Shown here: piece after piece, positions 7,272 to 13,650 of the stretch
Numbering within the stretch: the stretch's first letter is position 1
Layout of the letters: the number at the start of each line of letters is the position of its first letter
Origin: an uncultured Dysgonomonas sp.
GTDB lineage: Bacteria > Bacteroidota > Bacteroidia > Bacteroidales > Dysgonomonadaceae
Direction of reading: 5' to 3'
NCBI RefSeq assembly: GCF_934668725.1
Contig: NZ_CAKUOF010000027.1
Span: 1-27,301, forward strand
DNA: 27,301 nt
Notes under the pieces: generated by a model
Told to the model about the DNA's origin: nothing
What the model saw: the letters and a program-made list of their open reading frames with translations, nothing else
The model's database searches: none
Position numbers and translations under genes: made by a program

Positions 7272-7298
7272 GACCCACAGACTAACACTCTGTAGGTC
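7272..7298 (+). other. Intra-operon hairpin
   Basis: GACCCACAGA and TCTGTAGGTC pair over ten positions with one mismatch around an 8-base loop. There is no T run after it, so it is more likely an RNA processing or stability element than a terminator. Confidence 0.45.
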
Positions 7299-7335
7299 GA
7301 AAATAAATTAATAAACATTTTAAAAATATTTGATT

Positions 7336-7662
7336 ATGAAAACGAACGCAGATTTAAGAGGTATTTTAGTGAGAAGTACGAAAGAGATAGATGATACTTT
7401 TGCCGGTATAAGAGAGATTATTGACAAATCAACGATATTTCATAGTATGGGAGCAAACGAGCTGATCGGACAACTTAACGCAATCTTTGTCAATCATAAA
7501 ACTTATATAGAGAAAGATAATAGTTTGAGCGATACGGACAAAGCATCATTGATAGAAGAAGCAACGTTTCTAACCTTAGATACCGTTAATTGTATCAGTG
7601 CATTAAGAGAAATATTTGAAGAGTACGAAAAATATAAAATCAGAACAAAAATAAAAACATGA
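7336..7662 (+). CDS. Unknown helical protein
   Basis: 108 residues from the ATG at 7336 (an upstream TTG was not chosen). Predicted as almost entirely helical and acidic, with no membrane segment or known motif. Its stop overlaps the next start by four bases (ATGA), showing translational coupling. Function unknown. Confidence 0.65.
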   Translation: MKTNADLRGILVRSTKEIDDTFAGIREIIDKSTIFHSMGANELIGQLNAIFVNHKTYIEKDNSLSDTDKASLIEEATFLTLDTVNCISALREIFEEYEKYKIRTKIKT

Positions 7663-7910
7663 AAGACCCAATATTGAAATCAAAATTGAATTGTCTGACA
7701 GACGATCAAAAAATTGTAATCATGGATAGCGAAATGGCTGTTATAGACCCTCTCGAAGCATTGTATCAGATAAACAAGATTGTTTACAATGTAGTAACGA
7801 GCGATGATGCGGAAAAAGACCCGACAATAAAATTTCTCATTGACCTATCCGATATATTTCGGGGTGTATTAGAAATGAGTTTGGAAAATCAAAATATAAC
7901 AACCAAATGA
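7659..7910 (+). CDS. Unknown 83-residue acidic protein
   Basis: Coupled by ATGA overlaps to both the preceding and following genes. Mostly helical, acidic, with no recognised motif. It shares a general helical, acidic character with the protein encoded just before it; the two could form a complex, but this is only a guess from their coupling. Confidence 0.6.
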   Translation: MKDPILKSKLNCLTDDQKIVIMDSEMAVIDPLEALYQINKIVYNVVTSDDAEKDPTIKFLIDLSDIFRGVLEMSLENQNITTK

Positions 7911-8191
7911 CCAACCCACGAGTAATAGAATCGACTGCCGAATACGATATTATTCAGGCAGATTATAACAACACAGTTCAGACATTCAGAAGATGGCATT
8001 CAGGCTTAATAGAAGTCAAATTTAATCACGACTGGGCAGTTGCTAGCGGATATACCAGTATAGCCGATATGCTCCAAAAACAGCCTCAAATACGCTATCA
8101 AATAAATATGTATTGCGGTGGTACTGTGCCGGAATGGATAGCCATTATAGATGGTGAGTTCGTGATAAAAACAAATATACAAGCAAATTAA
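7907..8191 (+). CDS. Unknown 94-residue protein
   Basis: Third member of the coupled trio 7336-8191. It looks beta-rich (YDIIQADYNNTVQTFRRWHS, then a strand-rich C-terminus with IAIIDGEFVIKTNI). No known domain recognised. Confidence 0.6.
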   Translation: MTNPRVIESTAEYDIIQADYNNTVQTFRRWHSGLIEVKFNHDWAVASGYTSIADMLQKQPQIRYQINMYCGGTVPEWIAIIDGEFVIKTNIQAN

Positions 8192-8249
8192 ACCGTTCCA
8201 ACCAAGCGATAATATTAGTGTATTTAGTAACCAGTTAAAAACTAACAAA

Positions 8250-8453
8250 ATGGAAATTGAATTATCAAGAAAAAAGAAAGAAGCGTTTGAATACGCAAAA
8301 GTGGCATGTATGGACTTTGAAACAAAGAAGGGTGTTGAAAATGCTAACAATATGATAGATTACACGGCGAAAGAAATATCACATTTTTATTTTACGCCCG
8401 ACCAATTGGAGCATTTTATTGACTACTGTTTCAATCTATCCAATTATTATTAA
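8250..8453 (+). CDS. Unknown 67-residue protein, paralog-like to 8651-8824
   Basis: Small charged protein. Its C-terminal motif YFTPDQLEHFIDYC resembles WFTEEQLRKFIRAI in the next small gene (shared pattern aromatic-FT-x-x-QL-x-x-FI), so the two may be diverged copies. Function unknown. Confidence 0.55.
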   Translation: MEIELSRKKKEAFEYAKVACMDFETKKGVENANNMIDYTAKEISHFYFTPDQLEHFIDYCFNLSNYY

Positions 8454-8567
8454 TTGGACTTCCTAACTTTTTTTCGGACAATTTTAAGTTAAAGATTATT
8501 CACTTTAAAATGTTCAAATAAAGATACTAGTTCCACGTTTAATAATGTTATTAAATGAGACATATTT

Positions 8568-8600
8568 AACCGTCTTTATCTGTGATGGATCAAGACGGTT
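8568..8600 (+). repeat. Hairpin repeat copy 1
   Basis: AACCGTCTT and AAGACGGTT form a perfect 9-bp stem around TATCTGTGATGGATC. A near copy lies at 8858-8895, and the following GGTTTATCTAA also recurs at 8829-8839. It could act as terminator for the operon ending at 8453. Confidence 0.7.
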
Positions 8601-8650
8601 TATCTAAAAAAATGAGTATATTTAATATAAACCAATAACAATAAAACAGC

Positions 8651-8824
8651 ATGATTACAGAAAAGAAAAAAAACATCAATATCCAGAAAGATATAGATAT
8701 AGCTTTAGAAATGTGTGAGGATTGGAAACCGCAAAAATATTGGGGCTCAAAAGACATCAATATGATATGGTTTACAGAGGAGCAGTTAAGAAAGTTTATC
8801 CGGGCAATCAAGGAAGAAGCATAA
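8651..8824 (+). CDS. Small 57-residue protein between two hairpin repeats
   Basis: Begins MITEKKKNINIQKD and ends in FIRAIKEEA. The C-terminal pattern WFTEEQLRKFI matches that of the 8250-8453 product. The gene is bracketed by the direct hairpin repeats at 8568 and 8858, which suggests a duplicated gene-plus-terminator unit. No function recognised. Confidence 0.5.
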   Translation: MITEKKKNINIQKDIDIALEMCEDWKPQKYWGSKDINMIWFTEEQLRKFIRAIKEEA

Positions 8825-8857
8825 GACAGGTTTATCTAATTTCTGATTGTTATTTTC

Positions 8858-8895
8858 AACCGTCTTTATCTGTGATAGATTAAGGCGGATTTTTG
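8858..8895 (+). terminator. Hairpin repeat copy 2 / terminator
   Basis: CCGTCTT pairs with AAGGCGG (one G-U pair) around a loop almost identical to copy 1, followed by ATTTTTG. This copy has the clearer terminator form. Confidence 0.65.
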
Positions 8896-9395
8896 TATAA
8901 AAATTCATCCGCATTGTATGAATATTCAAAACGCTTAATCTGAGCTGTCTGCGGAGTGATTTTTCGGGATTTATCTGCGAGGTTGGGTAGATGTTCATTT
9001 TTATTTTTTTTTACAGCCTTAAATCGCCTTAAAATAAGCCAATCGAAATTTTAATCGGTCACCAGATATATTTTTCTTAGTAGTTAACCTTACAGCCTTA
9101 CGGAGTATGATGGTGTATCGGTTTAGTTAGGTTATTCTTTCATGTGGGTTCAACGACTAACCTTTAAGGTTATTTACTTTACTTTTATTTACTTTACTTT
9201 TATTTGTGTACTAAATTCGGAAACAATCCCTATTCTTTCAGTATTTAAGTCCATTTCTTCCAAATAAATAACATCAACAAAATATATAATCTTTAGATTA
9301 TTCTTTATCTATTCCTTATCATTATCATTATCTTTATCGGCTTTTTTGGGTTCGAGTGGGTTATTTGGGATATTAAAAACCCATTGGGTTATAAC
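8896..9395. other. AT-rich gene-free region with short repeats
   Basis: No open frame of note. It contains TAACCTTTAAGGTTA, a 15-base palindrome at 9158-9172, a perfect 2 x 15-bp tandem repeat at 9171-9200, ACAGCCTTA twice (near 9012 and 9091), and several TTATC/TTATCA runs around 9300-9340. A replication origin or regulatory zone is possible but unproven. Confidence 0.4.
9171..9205. repeat. Tandem repeat, 15-bp unit
   Basis: TATTTACTTTACTTT occurs twice perfectly (9171-9185, 9186-9200), then a partial TATTT. It abuts the palindrome at 9158-9172. Confidence 0.8.
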
Positions 9396-9423
9396 CAAAA
9401 AGCCAATCATCTCTGACTGGCTT
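9396..9423 (-). terminator. Terminator of the 9450-9770 gene
   Basis: On the minus strand AAGCCA and TGGCTT flank a 12-base loop and are followed by TTTTGG. It lies 27 bases past the stop codon of the gene. Confidence 0.7.
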
Positions 9424-9449
9424 AGTATAGTTTATGTTAGTTAGTTATT

Positions 9450-9770
9450 TTATTCTGAGAAAGCGGTATCAATGATGTAATCTCTAATCCAATCTATATC
9501 TTTCCCAGACAAGTCAACACCATCTATTGCCGAGACGCTTTTATCAATAATATCAAACAATATATCTGGCGACATGAAGTGTATTGCAGCGTGTTCAAGG
9601 TCTTGCTCTCTTGCGTGGTTATCTATACCTTTTATCTTGTATAGGTGAATATCTGCATCAATAAATTTCTCTATTTCTAAAACCTTATTGTAATTCGGCT
9701 TCACATAATACTCATGCGAATCGCAAGGTATTATTACAACCTTATCTCCTTTTTTGAATTTTTGCTCCAT
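9450..9770 (-). CDS. Unknown 106-residue protein with SH3-like N-terminus
   Basis: The N-terminus FKKGDKVVIIPCDSHEYYVK resembles the first strands of small SH3/KOW-type barrels. The C-terminal half is acidic (VSAIDGVDLSGKDIDWIRDY). No known family recognised. It has its own terminator downstream and faces leftwards, in the opposite direction to the preceding small-protein operon. Confidence 0.6.
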   Translation of the reverse strand: MEQKFKKGDKVVIIPCDSHEYYVKPNYNKVLEIEKFIDADIHLYKIKGIDNHAREQDLEHAAIHFMSPDILFDIIDKSVSAIDGVDLSGKDIDWIRDYIIDTAFSE

Positions 9771-9773
9771 TTT

Positions 9774-9875
9774 TTACTTTTTAAATTGAATTGTATCTGA
9801 TAATTCGTGTTCGTAGTAGTCGTAATCGTTATCTCTAATTGAAAATGTAACCCGATACATCCATCTATTATACAT
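9774..9875 (-). CDS. Possible 33-residue peptide upstream of 9770
   Basis: Reads MYNRWMYRVTFSIRD and continues acidic and tyrosine-rich to a TAA three bases before the next ATG. The spacing suggests translational coupling, and the strand-like sequence looks protein-like, but it may equally be the tail of a lost gene. Confidence 0.3.
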   Translation of the reverse strand: MYNRWMYRVTFSIRDNDYDYYEHELSDTIQFKK

Positions 9876-9907
9876 CAATGAATACGTCCCTTAATCCAAT
9901 TACTAAA

Positions 9908-10168
9908 TTATTGTTTGCTTGCAAAAATTGTTGAGCAATATACTAGTAAAGTAAACCCGTCTCGGTTCATGATGTACATAACTCTCGGTTTACCTTGTTC
10001 GTCATCATAAGTTGTTGATATAAACAGCAAATCCATTTTTGGATTGGCTATTATAAGGTCTTTAATTGTCCGCAAGACGTGAGAATGTTGTTTTCCAAAC
10101 TTCTCAGCAACCAGCAGGCTATTTGTTAAGGCTGCTCCATTTTGATTAAATACTAAATTGTAAGGATG
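9908..10168 (-). pseudogene. Rha-family phage regulator, truncated fragment 1
   Basis: An open stretch without a start codon. It contains NLVFNQNGAALTNSLLVAEK, then FGKQHSHVLRTIKDL, then PRVMYIMNRDGFTLLV, the order and spacing of the N-terminal domain of Rha proteins (phage regulators that often include a DNA-binding domain). A TGA lies upstream in frame and the frame stops shortly after the RDGFTLLV motif, so both ends are lost. A second, different Rha fragment lies at 11214-11387. Confidence 0.75.
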
Positions 10169-10315
10169 AGAAATAAGGCGTTTTCTTCATGTGTAGATAC
10201 AACAAACCCTTCCCCATCATAAGTATTAGAATAAGCTAAATACTCAGAGTAAAAGGTAGAAAAAATTAAGGAAAAGAGAGAGAAAAGCTTCAAAAACCCT
10301 ATTTCACAAAATTTT

Positions 10316-10492
10316 TCAGAGTTCAACACTCACAGTCCCCATACTGCCATTACCTTTTAAAACTTGCTTTCGCCTCATGATGTCGCCTGTTGTTGGTTTG
10401 TCGAACAGAGCAGGACGGTTCAGTAATGATGTTGCCACTCGGTTTACCGTCAATTCAAGTAACGGTTCGTTCTGATTGTCTCCCCAGAACTG
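10316..10492 (-). pseudogene. Unidentified C-terminal coding remnant
   Basis: In one minus-strand frame the sequence is convincingly protein-like: QFWGDNQNEPLLELTVNRVA, then SLLNRPALFDKPTTGDIMRR, ending GTVSVEL and a stop. A TAG immediately precedes it and no start codon is available. It looks like the tail of a larger element gene; the family was not recognised. Confidence 0.5.
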
Positions 10493-10529
10493 CTATAAGA
10501 AGGTGTCTTACACAGAACTGATTAAACGC

Positions 10530-10585
10530 AAAAAGCCCGACTCGGATTGCTCCAAATCGGGCTAGTATGCCTCTGTATTCTATGT
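10530..10585 (-). terminator. Terminator with inverted copy of the 1620-1680 sequence
   Basis: AGCCCGA/TCGGGCT (10534-10540, 10557-10563) forms the stem, with a T run on the minus strand. The 22 bases beyond it (to 10585) match the conserved ACATA-AATA-AGAGGCATA segment that precedes the hairpin at 1639. It closes the minus-strand unit containing the broken replication gene. Confidence 0.7.
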
Positions 10586-10956
10586 TATATAAATATCTGT
10601 AAAATTTTTTACATTGACAAATAATTAACTATAATTAACTATTGAGTGTTCGTTTGTAGTATCTATTCTACCTCATTCATTATTGTAATTCGTTATTTTT
10701 AGGTTTGACATCGTGAATGATAGAAAATATCGGAGCAGAAAACTCATCATTGAAATTTTTATCATTAAGGTAAGTTCTAGCTTTTTTGCAGTATTTTTTA
10801 TCAGACAAAGAATCATAATAGTTTTGAATATTATCTAAAGCCTTTTTTTGTTCTGATTTATTTAATTGCTTCCATTTTTTTAAAGCAGCATCTTTGTCTG
10901 ATTTTTTTAGTTTTGTGATTTTATGATATTCGTCAAAAAAGTTCTCAAAGGATATT

Positions 10957-10989
10957 ATTATTATCATTATTATCATTATTATCATTATT
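10957..10989. repeat. 9-bp microsatellite
   Basis: ATTATTATC is repeated 3.7 times. It lies in the linker of the broken replication gene; on the coding strand it gives Asn/Asp codons in one frame and Ile/Met codons in the frame of the surviving C-terminal half. Confidence 0.85.
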
Positions 10990-10998
10990 GTTTGGGTT

Positions 10999-11064
10999 CG
11001 CTTGCGTTTCATCATCGTTTCGCTTGCGTTTCATCATCGTTTCGCTTGCGTTTCATCATCGTTT
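10999..11064. repeat. Tandem repeat, three perfect copies of 22 bp
   Basis: Units at 10999-11020, 11021-11042 and 11043-11064 are identical and begin CGCTTGCGTTTC. Because 22 is not a multiple of three, each copy shifts the frame. Three copies restore it but force stops in the second copy. The number and contiguity exclude CRISPR. Confidence 0.9.
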
Positions 11065-11213
11065 CTAATATCCTGATAACTGCCATATTTACATATAGTT
11101 ATCCGTGTCGTTTTTGACAGACTCTCGATAGTTATCATCTGATCGTTTTCGAGTAGGCTAAAAAAACGTTTTGCTTCCGTTTTGCTTTTTTTCCGTTGTG
11201 GTATTTTTTGTTA

Positions 11214-11387
11214 TTAGCCTCTAACTAAGGCTTGATTAGCGTAAAGATTGTAAGTGCTTGATATGAAGAACTGAGCTGAATTTTCAGCCGAGTCAATAAA
11301 GCTCTTTATGGAGTCGATAACATGCTTGTGTTCGTTGGTCAAAATGTCAACGGTGGGAAATTTGCAGAAATAATGAAAAAAGAACAT
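11214..11387 (-). pseudogene. Rha-family phage regulator, truncated fragment 2
   Basis: A 57-codon frame containing TVDILTNEHKHVIDSIKSFI followed by AENSAQFFISSTY. This is the beginning of the Rha domain (usual pattern HKxVIxxI ... AENSA ... FxxSxY), but it stops before the RDGFTLL motif. It differs in sequence from fragment 1 at 9908-10168, so it is a second gene rather than the other half of the first. Confidence 0.65.
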
Positions 11388-11708
11388 CTTGATATATCGA
11401 GATACATAGAAAATCTAAAAAAAGATGTCCTCAAATTTGAGGAGATGTTCTTAGTTATTGCCGTAAGTTGCTGATATAAAATGACTACGCAAAATTGCGT
11501 TGTCCTCCATCAGGTTTTAGGCTCTCTTTTGATATTTTAAATGTATTCGCCTCGAAAGTTACTAAAAAGTTTATTCTATTGATTTTTGGATTGTACCGGT
11601 TTAAAGAACTATAATATGGTTGTTGTTGCAACCAGTTTGAGCGTTGTAAATGTGCTTATTATTTTATCAACTCGGATATCGGGGCGAATATCACTTTTAT
11701 GTCAATTT
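11388..11708. other. Gene-free right end of the element
   Basis: No convincing coding sequence. Short palindromes are present (CTCAAATTTGAG at 11430-11441, CGCAAAATTGCG near 11489). A 50-codon plus-strand frame at 11322-11474 is antisense to the Rha fragment and not supported. Confidence 0.4.
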
Positions 11709-11727
11709 GTACACCTTTAGTACACCC
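11709..11727 (+). promoter_or_regulatory. Right arm-type integrase site (putative)
   Basis: Identical over 19 bp to 246-264 and in the same orientation. It lies about 50 bases from the right attachment core, compared with about 115 for the left copy. Confidence 0.65.
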
Positions 11728-11735
11728 CGTAGAAA

Positions 11736-11768
11736 ACAAAAACCCTGATAATCAGATGACTAACAGGG
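11736..11768 (-). terminator. Element-borne terminator for tRNA-Leu
   Basis: On the minus strand CCCTG, TAGTC, loop ATCT, GATTA, CAGGG form a 10-bp stem with one internal mismatch, followed by TTTTTGTTTT. It begins 9 bases past the tRNA 3' end. It would replace the original terminator (67-113) that integration moved away. Confidence 0.75.
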
Positions 11769-11775
11769 ATAAATT

Positions 11776-11789
11776 GTACTCGGAGCGGG
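11776..11789 (+). repeat. Right attachment copy (attR core)
   Basis: GTACTCGGAGCGGG, the 3' end of tRNA-Leu read on the plus strand; identical to 117-130. Confidence 0.8.
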
Positions 11790-11859
11790 ACTTGAACCCG
11801 CACAACCTAATGGTCACAAGATTTTAAGTCTTGCGTGTCTACCATTCCACCATCCGAGC
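11777..11859 (-). tRNA. tRNA-Leu (TAA)
   Basis: 83 nucleotides. The acceptor GCTCGGA pairs with TCCGAGT (first pair G-U) and the discriminator is A. The anticodon arm CAAGA-CTTAAAA-TCTTG carries anticodon TAA. A long variable arm and the T arm GCGGG-TTCAAGT-CCCGC fit leucine tRNA. CCA is not encoded. The gene is complete despite the element inserted at its 3' end. Confidence 0.95.
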
Positions 11860-11867
11860 AGCCTATG

Positions 11868-11940
<73 letters not shown>

Positions 11941-11995
11941 AAAATATAGATCCACTTTTGTTTGCCGTTGCAAACTACTTTGGTAAATGCGAGTG

Positions 11996-12026
11996 CAAAT
12001 GTAGAATCTTTTTTTGATTTGACAAA
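11996..12026 (-). promoter_or_regulatory. Promoter of the tRNA-Gly / tRNA-Leu transcript
   Basis: On the minus strand TTTG (12026-12023), 19 bases, TACATTTG (12003-11996). Transcription should start near 11989, about 50 bases before tRNA-Gly. Confidence 0.8.
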
Positions 12027-12131
12027 CAAATTACGCATTTTTTAGCTGTAGATACCAATTTATTATTTCCATTATCAGAGGAGGCAGGTTTTACTGTGTT
12101 ATTTGTCAAAGTAATAAATAAAATAAAAAAA

Positions 12132-12587
12132 TTAATTTCGTATTCTAAAAAAATTACCGTCTTTCATTACTCTATATGAACGTAGGCGTTCTTTAGAAGG
12201 ACCCGATGTGACTCTGCCCGTTCCGTCTGCTATTTGATAAATTGATTTACATTTTGGGCATTGTGCTTGTAATTGATTTTTTAAAACTTCTATCTCGTTT
12301 ATCAGGGGGGATTCGTGGGGACAGCAAAGGTCATATGCATATATCCAGGATGCTTCGTCATTACTTATTGCTAAAACTCCGGCATATCCGGCGTATTTGA
12401 CAGTGCCTGTATTGTTATAATATTTCTTGTAATAATAAGAATTAAGGAACTGATGTTCCAGTGTAATATTGATATCTATCAATACCTGCCTTGTAGGGAT
12501 AGTGCTATCTCTGTTTTCCTCCTTAGCGCAAGCGGATAATAAAAAAAAGGCAACAATAATAAATATGTATTGGATAGTTTTGGTCAT
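12132..12587 (-). CDS. Rieske-like lipoprotein
   Basis: A 151-residue lipoprotein with a signal peptide ending in a lipobox (FFLLSAC, Cys20 as lipid anchor). The rest should lie outside the inner membrane. A Rieske-type [2Fe-2S] site is suggested by CCPHES (C88, C89, H91) and CPKCKSIYQ (C110, C113) followed by GRVTSGP and LRSYRV. The classical ligand set is C-x-H and C-x2-H; here the last ligand would be Cys. It overlaps the aldo/keto reductase gene by four bases and is its co-transcribed partner. Electron-transfer function is inferred from the motif. Confidence 0.8.
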   Translation of the reverse strand: MTKTIQYIFIIVAFFLLSACAKEENRDSTIPTRQVLIDINITLEHQFLNSYYYKKYYNNTGTVKYAGYAGVLAISNDEASWIYAYDLCCPHESPLINEIEVLKNQLQAQCPKCKSIYQIADGTGRVTSGPSKERLRSYRVMKDGNFFRIRN

Positions 12588-13540
12588 TTTTTTAAAATAT
12601 TGTCTATTAATTGTAATTCCTCTGATGTAAAATCTGGATTATTTAGTGCTGCAATGTTATCTTTTAGTTGTTTTACCGAACTTGTTCCTAATATGACTGA
12701 AGTTACATAAGGATTGTGTAAGACCCATGCTAAAGCCATCTCGGCAAGAGTTTGCTTGCGGTCTTGAGCCAAAGAGTTTAAAAATTTTGATTTTTCTACG
12801 GCCTCAGCAGTGACCTGATCTTGTTGAAGAAAACCGCTTGCTTTGGCTGCACGTGAATCCGTTGGAATTCCATTGAGATATTTATTGGTAAGCAGCCCTT
12901 GGGCAAGAGGTGAGAATGCAATAAAACCACAACCTTCATTATGTACGAGTTCAAACATTTCTTCTTCCGGATTGCGCACAAACATATTGTAACGATCCTG
13001 ATAGATGAGACAGGGAACTTTATTCTCATTAAGTATGTTGAATGCCTTTTTTGCCATTTCGTACGGATATTTTGATAATCCGATGTATAAGGCTTTACCT
13101 TGTCGTACAATGTCTACCAATGCCATCATGGTTTCTTCTACAGGAGTTTCGTTATCATAGCGATGACTGTAAAAAATGTCGAAGTATTCTAATCCTGTTC
13201 TTTTTAGGCTCTGATTGATACTAGCCATAATATACTTACGAGACCCCCCATCTCCATAAGGACCTTCCCACATGAGATGCCCTGCTTTGGACGAAATAAT
13301 CATCTCATCGCGGTGTGCAGTCAGGTCATTCTTTAATACTTTTCCGAAGGTTTCCTCTGCACTTCCGGGAGGAGGTCCGTAATTATTAGCTAAGTCGAAG
13401 TGAGTAATGCCTTGATCGAAAGCATATAATAACATTTCGCGAGAATTACCGTAATCATCAATCGCCCCGAAGTTATGCCACAAACCTAAAGAAAGGATAG
13501 GAAGCTTTAATCCACTGTTTCCACAAAACTTATACTCCAT
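12584..13540 (-). CDS. yghZ: Aldo/keto reductase (YghZ/Gpr-like)
   Basis: A 318-residue NADPH-dependent reductase with the (beta/alpha)8 fold. Family signatures are FDLANNYGPPPGSAEETFG at about 48-66 and IGLSKYP for the cofactor part. The catalytic set is D49, Y54, K85 and H126. The ANNYGPPPGSAE block is typical of the YghZ group, which reduces L-glyceraldehyde 3-phosphate and other small aldehydes; the substrate here is not determined. The start is close to a promoter box and there is no alternative Met nearby. Lies upstream of the Rieske-like lipoprotein with a 4-base overlap. Confidence 0.9.
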   Translation of the reverse strand: MEYKFCGNSGLKLPILSLGLWHNFGAIDDYGNSREMLLYAFDQGITHFDLANNYGPPPGSAEETFGKVLKNDLTAHRDEMIISSKAGHLMWEGPYGDGGSRKYIMASINQSLKRTGLEYFDIFYSHRYDNETPVEETMMALVDIVRQGKALYIGLSKYPYEMAKKAFNILNENKVPCLIYQDRYNMFVRNPEEEMFELVHNEGCGFIAFSPLAQGLLTNKYLNGIPTDSRAAKASGFLQQDQVTAEAVEKSKFLNSLAQDRKQTLAEMALAWVLHNPYVTSVILGTSSVKQLKDNIAALNNPDFTSEELQLIDNILKK

Positions 13541-13562
13541 ACGTTTTAGTTTTAAGTGATGA

Positions 13563-13570
13563 CAAATGTA
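13563..13570 (-). promoter_or_regulatory. Promoter -7 box for the aldo/keto reductase operon
   Basis: Minus strand reads TACATTTG, 23 bases before the ATG at 13540. The -33 element is not clear. Confidence 0.55.
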
Positions 13571-13642
13571 AAAAATCTAAATAAGAAGGCTACAGCGAAG
13601 ATATTTAAAATAGATTAATACCGTTAATTTAGCAAGACTTAA

Positions 13643-13650
13643 TATCTTTG
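13643..13650 (+). promoter_or_regulatory. Promoter -7 box for the TSUP transporter operon
   Basis: TATCTTTG (TAnnTTTG). Transcription would start near 13657 and leave a leader of about 94 bases before the ATG at 13751. Confidence 0.5.

Larger units (their letters stand above)
10680..11210 (-). pseudogene. Phage-type replication initiator, broken
   Basis: Two halves of a typical Bacteroidota phage replication protein lie in one frame. The winged-helix end (SKTEAKRFFSLLENDQMITI, then TTRITICKYGSYQ) is at about 11060-11206. The C-terminal domain (FENFFDEYHK, KKWKQLNKSEQ, ARTYLNDKNFNDEF) is at 10680-10950. Between them a 22-bp sequence repeated three times introduces two in-frame TGA codons. The linker reads IMIIMII, whereas another frame would read the usual Asn/Asp-rich linker, so a second frame lesion is likely. 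A TAA precedes the N-terminal part and the start is missing. The 111-residue open frame at 10680-11015 is only the C-terminal half. Confidence 0.75.
117..11789. mobile_element. Integrated phage-derived element (prophage remnant or satellite) in tRNA-Leu
   Basis: The 14-bp sequence GTACTCGGAGCGGG at 117-130 is repeated at 11776-11789, where it forms the 3' end of tRNA-Leu. A tyrosine integrase lies just inside the left end, and an identical 19-bp sequence sits inside both ends (246-264 and 11709-11727). Between them are phage-type genes (terminase small subunit-like, tail-fibre-like, Rha fragments, replication-initiator remnant) and many small unknown genes. Capsid, portal, large terminase and lysis genes are not seen. 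Integration into the 3' end of a tRNA gene, leaving the tRNA intact, is the usual pattern for such integrases. Confidence 0.85.

Noticed and set aside
10999..11064. CRISPR array
   Set aside because: The three 22-bp units are directly contiguous with no spacers and lie inside a coding remnant.
11322..11474. 50-codon plus-strand frame
   Set aside because: Opposite to the Rha fragment, whose minus-strand frame matches a known family; no promoter or neighbour supports the plus-strand reading.
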